Shown piece after piece: positions 22,163 to 29,812 of a stretch of 64,000 nt of DNA. The stretch is from Flavobacteriaceae bacterium (GTDB taxonomy: Bacteria > Bacteroidota > Bacteroidia > Flavobacteriales > Flavobacteriaceae): NCBI GenBank assembly GCA_013373385.1, contig JABXHX010000007.1, positions 124,001 to 188,000 of the forward strand, in the 5' to 3' direction. The notes below the pieces were generated by a model. The model saw only the letters and a list, made by a program, of their open reading frames with translations, was not told where the DNA came from and did no database searches. Positions within the stretch are counted from its first letter, which is position 1; every line of letters starts with the position of its first letter. A program made the position numbers and the translations under genes.

Positions 22163-22606
22163 CTATCTAATTTTATCGAGAAGATTGCTTAATACTTCAG
22201 CCTCTTCTTCTGAAATTTTATCTATAAAATCTATATCAAAAACACTATCTATTTTTTTTAATAATGCTAACCCATTTTTAGAGATACTAATGTAAACTAC
22301 TCTTCTATCATGATCACAGCGCACTCTCTCTATCAAAGATTTCGCACACAATTTATCCATTAATCTAGTTACATTTGGCGCACGTTCAATCATCCTATCT
22401 TTAATAGTTTGCACTGTTAATTGTTTACCAGCGCCTCTTAAAATTCTTAATATATTATACTGTTGTGGAGATATTCCATAAGGTTTAAAATATTCAATTT
22501 CCTTACTATACAACCAATTTGCAGTGTATTTTATATTAATTAATGCTTTTACTTTATTATTTGAAAATCTTGAATTGATATCTTTTCCTATATCTCCCAT
22601 GACCAT
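22163..22606 (-). CDS. MarR family transcriptional regulator
   Basis: A winged-helix MarR protein of about 147 residues: an alpha-helical N-terminus for dimerisation, the HTH in SPQQYNILRILRGAGKQLTVQTIKDRM, the recognition segment RAPNVTRLMDKL and the wing RCDHDRRVVYISI, whose D-x-R motif is characteristic. The longer frame to 22618 would start at TTG; ATG at 22606 or 22600 is more likely. It contains Cys residues in and near the wing helix that could sense oxidants or electrophiles, as in OhrR/MhqR-type members. It sits inside the operon it presumably represses. Confidence 0.92.
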   Translation of the reverse strand: MVMGDIGKDINSRFSNNKVKALINIKYTANWLYSKEIEYFKPYGISPQQYNILRILRGAGKQLTVQTIKDRMIERAPNVTRLMDKLCAKSLIERVRCDHDRRVVYISISKNGLALLKKIDSVFDIDFIDKISEEEAEVLSNLLDKIR

Positions 22607-22651
22607 TATTTTTAACAAATTTACAAATACTTTCCAAGGAATATTCTGTAA

Positions 22652-22879
22652 TTACAAATTATTCTTTTGGTACGACAATGCCTTTGAAGGGCATACATCT
22701 ATTTGGTTCATAATCTGTTGATTTGTTGCTCCATCTAATTTAATCCATGGCTTTTCTCTTGGATCAAAAACATCTAGCAATCCTTTCCAGCATTTCTTAG
22801 AATGTGTACAAATATGTGGTTGCCATATAACGGTAATTTCATCATTACTATAGGTCTTTTTGATCTTCTTTTTTTCCAT
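22652..22879 (-). CDS. YjdI-type (4Fe-4S) mono-cluster protein
   Basis: A 75-residue protein resembling the divergent 4Fe-4S mono-cluster domain (Fer4_19, YjdI). It carries HICTHSKKCWKGL and, near the C-terminus, DVCPSKAL: three Cys plus a nearby His, a reduced ligand set typical of this family. It lacks a signal peptide and is probably a small cytoplasmic electron carrier. The gene lies 12 bases from the FMN reductase gene and 45 from marR in the same operon, suggesting electron transfer with the reductase. Confidence 0.85.
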   Translation of the reverse strand: MEKKKIKKTYSNDEITVIWQPHICTHSKKCWKGLLDVFDPREKPWIKLDGATNQQIMNQIDVCPSKALSYQKNNL

Positions 22880-22891
22880 GGATTCTTAATT

Positions 22892-23419
22892 TTAAATTAC
22901 GAATTCAAATTCTTTTATTGATTTGTTTAATAGCTCTTTTAACTCCACATTTACTAATTCACCTTCTTTAAAGTTGTCATAAAAGCTAGGTAAAGAAAAA
23001 GTTGACACAACCTTACCTCCTAAATGAGGAAACGTGTTTTTTGCAGTTTCTAAAACATAAGCTCCTCCTTTTCCTCCAGGAGAAGTAGCCATTAATAATA
23101 CTGGCTTGTCTTTAAAAACTTTTCTATCTATTCTTGATACCCAATCAAATATATTCTTAAACACAGCGCTATAGGATCCATTATGTTCAGCTAAGGAAAT
23201 CACAAAACCATCGTACTGGCTTAATAATTTATTAAACTCTTCTGCAGCTTTAGGAAATCCTTCAGCTTCAATTTCTAAACTAAAAATCGGTAACGGATAG
23301 TCATTTAAATCTGCAACATCATAAGATACACCATTTACTTTTGATACAGTGTAAGTCGCTAATTGCTTATTTATTGAGCTTTTACTATTACTACCTGCAA
23401 ATGCTAAAACTTTCTTCAT
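22892..23419 (-). CDS. NADPH-dependent FMN/quinone reductase
   Basis: A 175-residue flavodoxin-fold protein of the NADPH_dep_FMN_red family. The FMN phosphate loop is LAFAGSNSKSSINKQLA at the N-terminus, SLAEHNGSYSAVFKN forms the flavin-side loop, and MATSPGGKGGAYVL the third flavin contact. Relatives (YieF/ChrR, azoreductases) reduce quinones, azo dyes or chromate by two electrons and so avoid radicals. Position between doxX and the YjdI gene, with MarR downstream, fits a quinone/electrophile response. Confidence 0.92.
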   Translation of the reverse strand: MKKVLAFAGSNSKSSINKQLATYTVSKVNGVSYDVADLNDYPLPIFSLEIEAEGFPKAAEEFNKLLSQYDGFVISLAEHNGSYSAVFKNIFDWVSRIDRKVFKDKPVLLMATSPGGKGGAYVLETAKNTFPHLGGKVVSTFSLPSFYDNFKEGELVNVELKELLNKSIKEFEFVI

Positions 23420-23420
23420 T

Positions 23421-23777
23421 CTATTGATTTACTTTTTTACTAAATATATATGAAACAGCTAAAAGAACCAATGCCATTAATGCTCCCATTTGCTCTCCAT
23501 CTCCTATCATATAATGTGCAAAAAATGCTAATACAAAGTTGAAAAAGAATCCTGCATATGCCCATTCCACTATTCTTTTCTTTTGAAAAAACCATAAAGC
23601 AACCAATCCAAGAGTTTTTGCTAATGCAAGTGGATAAATGATATACGTTGGGTATCCAAAATTTGTAAATGCCTTAACTATTTCTTCATGGTTAAACACA
23701 TACATACTAGCAGAAAAAAGCATTAATACTGTTAATAATCCTGTTGATACGTAAAACACTATTTTATTCGTTTTCAT
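23421..23777 (-). CDS. DoxX family membrane protein
   Basis: A 118-residue protein with four hydrophobic helices and the DoxX-like pattern (FSASMYVFNHEEIVKAFTNFGYP, then PLALAKTLGLVALWF). The ATG at 23777 is preferred over the in-frame upstream codon at 23804, which would place ten unusual polar residues before helix 1 and overlap the promoter box. DoxX proteins often accompany MarR-regulated redox genes. It is the first gene of the operon and ends one base before the FMN reductase. Confidence 0.9.
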   Translation of the reverse strand: MKTNKIVFYVSTGLLTVLMLFSASMYVFNHEEIVKAFTNFGYPTYIIYPLALAKTLGLVALWFFQKKRIVEWAYAGFFFNFVLAFFAHYMIGDGEQMGALMALVLLAVSYIFSKKVNQ

Positions 23778-23801
23778 TTTATCATGTTTTAAATTCTGAT
23801 A

Positions 23802-23809
23802 CAAAGATA
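23802..23809 (-). promoter_or_regulatory. -7 promoter box of the DoxX-pirin operon
   Basis: Read on the minus strand the sequence is TATCTTTG, an exact match to the Bacteroidota TAnnTTTG element, 24 bases before the preferred doxX start. A -33 TTTG is not evident at the usual spacing. Two direct copies of TTATATTT (plus strand 23836-23843 and 23849-23856) lie upstream and might bind a regulator. Confidence 0.5.
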
Positions 23810-23911
23810 TAAATTATTTTTTTATTTTCCTAGGGTTATATTTCCGTGTTATATTTTTAATCAATTAAACTACATTTTTGTACCTTAGCCTCTCTAAAAA
23901 TTGAGCAACTC

Positions 23912-25540
23912 ATGAACATAAACTTCAATAAGAACGAAGACCACAATAAACTGTTATTAGCAGAATTAAAGCAAAAACTTGTGAAAGTTAAATTAGGTGG
24001 AGGTAAAAACAACATTCAAAAACATCACTCTAAAGGAAAATTAACAGCACGAGAAAGAATAGAATACTTATTTGATAATAATACTAAAAGTATAGAAATT
24101 GGTGCTTTTGCAGGTGAAGGTATGTATCAAGAACACGGTGGTTGTCCTTCAGCAGGAGTAGTCGTTAAAATTGGTTATGTAAAAGGCAAACTGTGTATTG
24201 TGGTTGCAAATGATGCAACGGTAAAAGCAGGAGCTTGGTTTCCTATAACAGGGAAAAAGAACTTGCGCGCTCAAGAAATTGCTATTGAAAACAAACTTCC
24301 TATTATTTATTTAGTTGACTCTGCTGGTGTTTATTTACCTCTACAAGATGAAATTTTCCCTGACAAAGAGCACTTTGGAAGAATATTTAGAAACAATGCC
24401 GTAATGAGTAGCATGGGAATTACTCAAATCTCAGCCGTTATGGGAAGTTGTGTTGCCGGAGGTGCTTATTTACCAATTATGAGTGATGAAGCTTTAATTG
24501 TAGATAAAACCGGAAGTATTTTTTTAGCAGGAAGTTATTTGGTAAAAGCGGCCATAGGTGAATCTATTGATAATGAAACCTTAGGAGGTGCAACAACACA
24601 TTGTGAAATTTCTGGTGTTACAGATTATAAAGCAAAAGATGATAAAGATGCATTAGATACTATTAAAAATATTGTTGACAAAATTGGAGATTTTGATAAA
24701 GCAGGTTATAATAGAATTGAAGCTGCTACTCCTGCTAAAGACGAGAATGAAATTTTCGGAATCTTACCTAAAGCGCGTAATGAGCAGTATGATATGCTAG
24801 AAATTATAGAACGTCTAGTAGATGACTCAAAGTTTGAACAATACAAAGAAGGTTATGGAAAAACTATTTTAACTGGATATGCTAGGATTGATGGCTGGGC
24901 AGTTGGAATTGTTGCTAATCAACGTAAATTAGTAAAAACCAAAAAAGGAGAAATGCAGTTTGGCGGAGTTATCTATAATGACTCAGCCGATAAAGCAACT
25001 CGATTTATTGCCAATTGTAATCAAAAGAAAATACCATTAATATTTTTACAAGATGTAACTGGATTTATGGTTGGAAGCAAATCTGAACACGGTGGTATTA
25101 TTAAAGATGGTGCAAAAATGGTTAATGCGGTTAGCAATTCTGTAGTTCCAAAATTTACCATAGTCATTGGTAATTCTTATGGGGCAGGAAACTATGCTAT
25201 GTGTGGAAAAGCTTATGACCCAAGATTAATTGCTGCTTGGCCAAGTGCAGAATTAGCGGTTATGAGTGGTAATTCTGCTGCAAAAGTATTATTACAAATA
25301 GAAACAGCATCTTTAAAGAAAAAAGGTGAAGAAATAACTCCAGAAAAAGAAGCTGAATTATTTGATAAAATTAAATCGAGATATGATAATCAGATTTCAC
25401 CATATTATGCAGCTGCTAGGATTTGGACAGATGGAGTCATCAATCCGTTAGATACAAGAACTTGGATTTCTATGGGAATAGAAGCTGCCAATCATGCACC
25501 AATTGAAAAACAATTTAATTTGGGAGTTATCCAAGTTTAG
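23912..25540 (+). CDS. Acyl-CoA carboxylase beta (carboxyltransferase) subunit
   Basis: A 542-residue carboxyltransferase with two crotonase-like halves. The N-terminal half has KGKLTARERIEYLFDNN, GGCPSAGVV and MGSCVAGGAYLPIMSDE; the C-terminal half has LQDVTGFMVGSKSEHGG and NSYGAGNYAMCGKAYDPR with the AWPSAELAVMSG segment. This closely fits methylcrotonyl-CoA carboxylase beta subunits (leucine degradation), though propionyl-CoA or other acyl-CoA use cannot be excluded. It would need a biotin carboxylase/biotin carrier subunit, which is not in the window. It is transcribed divergently from the DoxX operon and followed 48 bases later by yebC. Confidence 0.92.
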   Translation: MNINFNKNEDHNKLLLAELKQKLVKVKLGGGKNNIQKHHSKGKLTARERIEYLFDNNTKSIEIGAFAGEGMYQEHGGCPSAGVVVKIGYVKGKLCIVVANDATVKAGAWFPITGKKNLRAQEIAIENKLPIIYLVDSAGVYLPLQDEIFPDKEHFGRIFRNNAVMSSMGITQISAVMGSCVAGGAYLPIMSDEALIVDKTGSIFLAGSYLVKAAIGESIDNETLGGATTHCEISGVTDYKAKDDKDALDTIKNIVDKIGDFDKAGYNRIEAATPAKDENEIFGILPKARNEQYDMLEIIERLVDDSKFEQYKEGYGKTILTGYARIDGWAVGIVANQRKLVKTKKGEMQFGGVIYNDSADKATRFIANCNQKKIPLIFLQDVTGFMVGSKSEHGGIIKDGAKMVNAVSNSVVPKFTIVIGNSYGAGNYAMCGKAYDPRLIAAWPSAELAVMSGNSAAKVLLQIETASLKKKGEEITPEKEAELFDKIKSRYDNQISPYYAAARIWTDGVINPLDTRTWISMGIEAANHAPIEKQFNLGVIQV

Positions 25541-25588
25541 TTTTAATTTGTAATCAGAAAAAAATCAATAAAAATTTAGAGTTTAGAA

Positions 25589-26305
25589 ATGGGAAGAGCA
25601 TTCGAATTTAGGAAAGCAAGAAAGATGAAACGTTGGTCTGCAATGGCTAAAACTTTTACCAGAATTGGTAAAGACATTGTAATGGCTGTTAAAGATGGTG
25701 GACCAAACCCAGAAACTAATTCAAGATTAAGAGCCGTTATACAAAATGCAAAGGCAGCAAACATGCCTAAAGACAATGTGGCTCGTGCAATTAAAAAGGC
25801 TACAGATAAAGACACTGCAAACTATAAAGAAACCTTGTTTGAAGGCTATGCACCACATGGAATTGCCGTTGTGGTGGAAACAGCTACAGATAATAATAAC
25901 AGAACTGTTGCCAATGTGAGAGCTGCATTTAATAAATGTGATGGAAATTTAGGTACTTCTGGCTCAGTAGTATTTATGTTTGACCATGTTTGTAACTTTA
26001 GAATTAATGAAACTACGTTAACAATGGACTTGGAAGAGTTTGAATTAGAAATGATAGAGTTTGAAGTAGAGGAAGTATTTAAAGATGATGATGGTATTTT
26101 AATTTATGCTCCATTTGAACAAAATGGTTCTATCCAAAAATATTTAGAAGACAATAACATTGAAATATTATCAAGTGAGTTCGAAAGAATTCCGACTACA
26201 ACCACTAAACTTACTGAACAACAACAAGCAGATGTAGATAAGCTATTAGAAAAATTAGAAGAAGATGATGATGTAAACAATGTCTACCATTCTATGGAAA
26301 TCTAA
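25589..26305 (+). CDS. yebC: YebC/PmpR family protein
   Basis: A 238-residue YebC/TACO1 family protein. The N-terminal helical part is slightly unusual (MGRAFEFRKARKMKRWSAMAKTFT instead of the common GHSKWANIK), which is a form seen in Bacteroidota, followed by DGGPNPETNSRLR, NMPKDNVARAI and EGYAPHGIAVVVE. YebC proteins bind DNA, and recent work on the family links it to relief of ribosome stalling on proline tracts. A terminator follows at 26328. Confidence 0.93.
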   Translation: MGRAFEFRKARKMKRWSAMAKTFTRIGKDIVMAVKDGGPNPETNSRLRAVIQNAKAANMPKDNVARAIKKATDKDTANYKETLFEGYAPHGIAVVVETATDNNNRTVANVRAAFNKCDGNLGTSGSVVFMFDHVCNFRINETTLTMDLEEFELEMIEFEVEEVFKDDDGILIYAPFEQNGSIQKYLEDNNIEILSSEFERIPTTTTKLTEQQQADVDKLLEKLEEDDDVNNVYHSMEI

Positions 26306-26327
26306 TTTAATTAAGTTGTAAAAAATA

Positions 26328-26357
26328 AAAAGTCGTATAAAATTATACGACTTTTTT
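26328..26357 (+). terminator. Rho-independent terminator of yebC
   Basis: AAAAGTCGTATAA (26328-26340) pairs with TTATACGACTTTT (26343-26355) around two to four bases and continues in a T run. Confidence 0.9.
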
Positions 26358-26390
26358 ACATTTACAATTAACAAGAAAAATTTATTATAG

Positions 26391-26436
26391 CCCCCCAACT
26401 ATTTTTTCAATACAATTCCCCCTGAGAAAACTAAAA
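26391..26436 (+). promoter_or_regulatory. Paired C-tract element upstream of the membrane HTH regulator
   Basis: Two pure C tracts stand out in AT-rich sequence: CCCCCC at 26391-26396 and CCCCCTGAGAAAACTAAAA at 26418-26436, about two and a half helical turns apart. They lie 120-165 bases before the regulator's start. A -7-like TACATTTG box is at 26529-26536. The arrangement suggests a binding site for a LuxR-type regulator, possibly the product of the following gene itself. Confidence 0.45.
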
Positions 26437-26555
26437 TGTTTTTCAAATTTATCACTTATCAGCATTTATATAGCTAATAAAGCTACAACTTATGTACTAC
26501 ATGTGTGTTTTATTTTGCAAAAAACTACTACATTTGAACAATAAGCAGTTGCATC

Positions 26556-27836
26556 ATGAAAAAAACTAGATTTTTTTACTCGAAGATTTTTTTACTTCTA
26601 CCTTTTCTTTTTTTGACTATCATCAGTTACGGACAAGAATCCTTAATTAAAAATGGTGATACCTGGAGTTATTTTGATCAAGGCTATTTAAAAAATGACT
26701 GGTTCTTAAAAAAAGATTTTTCAACTTGGAAATCTGGCTCAACACCTATTGGATATGGAGACAGAATAATTATTACAAAAATAAATTTTGGGTCAAACAA
26801 AAAAAATAAAGAAATTACTAAATACTTTTCCAAAGAAATATACATTAAAGAGAACGCAAACTACAAAGGCTATGAATTTAAACTGAGAAGAGATGATGGT
26901 GCAATAATTTATGTAAATGGCAAAGAATTATATAGAGACAATATGCCTGAAGGACACATAACAAGTCTCACAAGATCTGAAAACGTTGTTGAAGGCGTTA
27001 ATGAAGATAAATTTTATACAAAACTATTTGACAATAGTATATTTAAAAAAGGAAAAAACATTATAAGTATTGAAATACATCAGTGCAACGCCGCCTCAAG
27101 CGATTGTATTTTTAGCTTAGAATTAATAGCACATACAGACCCTAATATTCTTACCAAAGTTATAAAAGAACAGCTAGAAACTAAAAACAAACTAGAAGCC
27201 AAAATAGATGTATTGAATTACAAATTCTTATTAAAGAATTCCCTAACACAATTAGAGATATATAAAAGTACAAATCAAAATCTAAAGTTTTTATTCTTTT
27301 TTATGTGTTGTTTACTTGTTGTAGTAGTAGCTATAGGATTAATCTTTTACCTTAGGTACAAAAAAAACTATATTGATATTGAAAACACTGTCAAAGAATT
27401 AAAAAATGAAATTCTAGACAAAGAAAAAGAAATGATTTCGCTTTCTACTCAATTATTATACTACAATCAATACTTAAAAGAAATCAAAGCTGATTTGAGT
27501 TTTGCAAAAACAGAAAACACAAACAAAACTTTAAAAGACACGATAAAACAAATAGAATACATCTTAGAAAACGACAACGAATGGGAACTTTTAAAACAGC
27601 ATTTCAATGCTGTATATGCTAATTTTTATGATAATTTACTAATAAAATTTCCAACATTAACTGAAACTGAGCTAAGACATTGTATGTTTATAAAGCTACA
27701 TATGCAAACAAAAGAAATTGCAAGAATTTTAAATGTAGATCCAAGATCTGTACAAACTTCTAGGTATAGAATTAAGAAAAAATTAGCATTAAATGAAGAG
27801 CAAGATTTAAGAAACTATTTAATTGAATTGCAATAA
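26556..27836 (+). CDS. Membrane-tethered transcription factor: outer jelly-roll-like domain, TM helix, coiled coil, LuxR-type HTH
   Basis: A 426-residue protein. Residues 1-26 are a signal peptide. Residues about 35-195 form a beta domain with WSYFDQG, TPIGYGD, RRDDGAIIYVNGKELYRDNMP and EIHQCNAASSDCIFSLEL; this pattern is known from domains attached to extracellular phosphatases, CotH and lamin-tail proteins of Bacteroidota, where it probably binds ligands. One membrane helix covers 245-267, a charged coiled coil 272-345, and a LuxR/GerE-like HTH 363-412 (TETELRHCMFIKLHMQTKEIARILNV, then RSVQTSRYRIKKKL). It would sense outside the inner membrane and act on DNA directly, without phosphorylation. 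The periplasmic domain replaces the TPR or Y_Y_Y repeats usually fused to this HTH. Its 3' end overlaps menE (opposite strand) by 18 bases. Confidence 0.85.
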   Translation: MKKTRFFYSKIFLLLPFLFLTIISYGQESLIKNGDTWSYFDQGYLKNDWFLKKDFSTWKSGSTPIGYGDRIIITKINFGSNKKNKEITKYFSKEIYIKENANYKGYEFKLRRDDGAIIYVNGKELYRDNMPEGHITSLTRSENVVEGVNEDKFYTKLFDNSIFKKGKNIISIEIHQCNAASSDCIFSLELIAHTDPNILTKVIKEQLETKNKLEAKIDVLNYKFLLKNSLTQLEIYKSTNQNLKFLFFFMCCLLVVVVAIGLIFYLRYKKNYIDIENTVKELKNEILDKEKEMISLSTQLLYYNQYLKEIKADLSFAKTENTNKTLKDTIKQIEYILENDNEWELLKQHFNAVYANFYDNLLIKFPTLTETELRHCMFIKLHMQTKEIARILNVDPRSVQTSRYRIKKKLALNEEQDLRNYLIELQ

Positions 27837-28907
27837 TTCCAGCGTATTCTTTCTATGTATCTTTTTAGTTGCCGTTTCAACAAACTTTTTAGTTATATAA
27901 ATTTGTTTCGGAACTTCGTATTTCGTCAGGCTGTCAATTTCTTGTAACTTCTTTTTTATTTCTTTTATAACTGAAGCTTCTTCTGAACTCGTAGCAGTAT
28001 CATTTTCTATTATTAAAATCAATTTTTCTCCCAAGTTTTTATCTGGGATACCAGCAACAAAAAAACGCTCAACAATGATATTAGATAATTTCTTCTCTAT
28101 ACTTTCTGGATGAAGTTTAATTCCTCCAGAATTGATTACATTATCATAACGCCCCAACCATTTAAACGCATTTTCTGAAACAATTTCTACAACATCGTTA
28201 GTAACTATTTCTTTCACTGAAACTTTTGGCGCATGTATTACCAAGCAACTTCTATCATCATTTGAAATTGCAACATTAGGTAGTGTTCTATACGCTTCTT
28301 CACTACGTTTAGAATGACATTTGCTATTTATTTTTTTTGCAGCTATATGGGTAATGGTTTCTGTCATTCCAAAAGTTGCGAAAACCTCTGTAGAAACCAC
28401 TTGCAGCTTTTTCTCTAATTCATTTGACACTACTCCACCACCAACAATTAACTTTTTTATTTTATGGATTTCTGCTAGAGAATTTTCTAGCTGCAACGGA
28501 ACCATTGCTGAAAAATCATAGGCTTTTTCAATTCCTTTAAGTGGATTTAAAGCTGGCTCAACAATATCTATGTGCCAACCCAACTCTAAGGCTCTAACCA
28601 ACATCATTTTTCCTGCAATATAGTTTATAGGCATACACAACAACGCTAATGTTTTTTCTTGCAAATTAAAAAACAAGCCCGTTGCCTGTGCAGAGTTTTT
28701 TACAAACTCTTTTTTGAGCTGTATAATTTTTGGATTTCCTGTAGATCCCGAGGTTTGCACCTCTATAAAATCATTTGTAGAAAACCAATCATTTAAAAAA
28801 TGAGCTATAACTTCAGAAAGAGTTGCAGCATACGCTACTATTTCATTTGATGTAGAAAATGAATTGTTGTTTAATTTAAAATCTGCATGAAATCTACTGT
28901 ACTTCAT
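27819..28907 (-). CDS. menE: o-Succinylbenzoate-CoA ligase (AMP-binding)
   Basis: A 362-residue adenylate-forming enzyme, short as in other flavobacterial MenE proteins. It has the P-loop VQTSGSTGNPKIIQLKK, the FGMTETITHIA motif and the C-terminal GRYDNVINSGGIKLHPE and KLEEID-like lysine region (TKKIHRKNT). MenE activates o-succinylbenzoate to its CoA ester in menaquinone synthesis. The assignment is strengthened by menC and menA on the same strand. An internal stretch at about residue 195-207 reads CHSKRSEEAYRT and looks like an inserted interspersed repeat (see repeat entry). It overlaps the CPBP protease gene by 14 bases. Confidence 0.93.
   Translation of the reverse strand: MKYSRFHADFKLNNNSFSTSNEIVAYAATLSEVIAHFLNDWFSTNDFIEVQTSGSTGNPKIIQLKKEFVKNSAQATGLFFNLQEKTLALLCMPINYIAGKMMLVRALELGWHIDIVEPALNPLKGIEKAYDFSAMVPLQLENSLAEIHKIKKLIVGGGVVSNELEKKLQVVSTEVFATFGMTETITHIAAKKINSKCHSKRSEEAYRTLPNVAISNDDRSCLVIHAPKVSVKEIVTNDVVEIVSENAFKWLGRYDNVINSGGIKLHPESIEKKLSNIIVERFFVAGIPDKNLGEKLILIIENDTATSSEEASVIKEIKKKLQEIDSLTKYEVPKQIYITKKFVETATKKIHRKNTLELLQFN
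28291..28319 (-). repeat. CHSERSEE-type interspersed repeat inside menE
   Basis: The minus strand reads TGTCATTCTAAACGTAGTGA AGAAGCGTA, translated in frame as CHSKRSEEA. The pattern TGTCATTC-(T)-R-A-CGTAG-GAAGAA resembles a small palindromic repeat common in Bacteroidota genomes that gives CHSERSEE peptides when it lands in genes. It falls between the AMP-binding motif and the C-terminal domain of MenE and keeps the frame. Recognition is by memory of the peptide string; a genome-wide search is needed. Confidence 0.55.
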
Positions 28908-29811
28908 TTAGCATTGGTTTTTCTACTTTTCCAAAAAGCTTTTGTTGCCAATTAGACCAGCCATATTTTTTAGAAAACAATACTAAAAGCAATGGATAAA
29001 TAATTAATACAGGTATAAACACATCATAACCTAAAGTAGGTTCTGATTTATCTAAGAACAAAGAATTTGTCTGAAAAGCAGTCCAATCTGCCGTAACCAA
29101 AAGCGCTGTAACTAAATTATTTGCTGCATGAAACCCTAACGCCAATTCAATTCCCTCATCCATCAACGTAATAATTCCAAGAAAGAATCCTGTACCAATA
29201 TAATACACTAAAATTAATTTTCCGAGTTTAGCAACTTCTGGATTTTCTATATGTAATAGGCCAAAAATTAAAGAGGTTACCAAAAGAGGTATCCATCTGT
29301 TTTTAAAAGCCACTCCTAAACCTTGCATTAAATAGCCTCTAAAAAAATATTCTTCAAAGCTGGTTTGGATAGGTATTAATACAATACTTATAACAACTAA
29401 TACTAAAAATGAATCTAATTGAAAATTCCATTGATAGTTTTCTGGTGTCATAAAATAACCTATACAAAAAATAATTAACGTTACCATTGCCCACAATGTA
29501 AAAGAGAAGAACACTCTTTTCCAATCAATCTTTTTTCTTGATGTAGACAATGATGTTATAGATTGATTGTGTACATATTTCACCCAAAAAAAGACCATTG
29601 CTAATCCAACAACAAAAGGGATCATACTTTCTAACAAAAATCTATTTGCACCTTTTTCTTGTATTTCTTTTTGTATAATTTCTTCTACATCTATATTTAA
29701 CAGATTAATTGCTAAAGAGTTTAGTGCAACTAACCCAAAAAACAAAATCGGTATAATTAAGTATTTCCACATTCCTAAGGTTCCTTTATATGCTTGTTGT
29801 ATATAATCCAT
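28894..29811 (-). CDS. CPBP family intramembrane glutamic endopeptidase
   Basis: A 305-residue membrane protein with about eight hydrophobic helices and the CPBP (Abi/CAAX-like) motifs: FEEYFFRGYLMQG (EExxxR), the second motif histidine in LLHIENP and FHAANNLVTA near the C-terminus. The family includes CAAX prenyl endopeptidases and bacteriocin-immunity proteins; its substrate here is unknown. It lies between menE (14-base overlap) and menC (one base), an arrangement that suggests cotranscription with menaquinone genes rather than a chemical role in that pathway. Confidence 0.9.
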   Translation of the reverse strand: MDYIQQAYKGTLGMWKYLIIPILFFGLVALNSLAINLLNIDVEEIIQKEIQEKGANRFLLESMIPFVVGLAMVFFWVKYVHNQSITSLSTSRKKIDWKRVFFSFTLWAMVTLIIFCIGYFMTPENYQWNFQLDSFLVLVVISIVLIPIQTSFEEYFFRGYLMQGLGVAFKNRWIPLLVTSLIFGLLHIENPEVAKLGKLILVYYIGTGFFLGIITLMDEGIELALGFHAANNLVTALLVTADWTAFQTNSLFLDKSEPTLGYDVFIPVLIIYPLLLVLFSKKYGWSNWQQKLFGKVEKPMLNEVQ

Positions 29812-29812
29812 C

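Noticed and set aside
28894..29811. CPBP protease as a menaquinone enzyme
   Set aside because: It lies between menE and menC, but its EExxxR and HAANN motifs are those of intramembrane proteases; the link is by operon position only.
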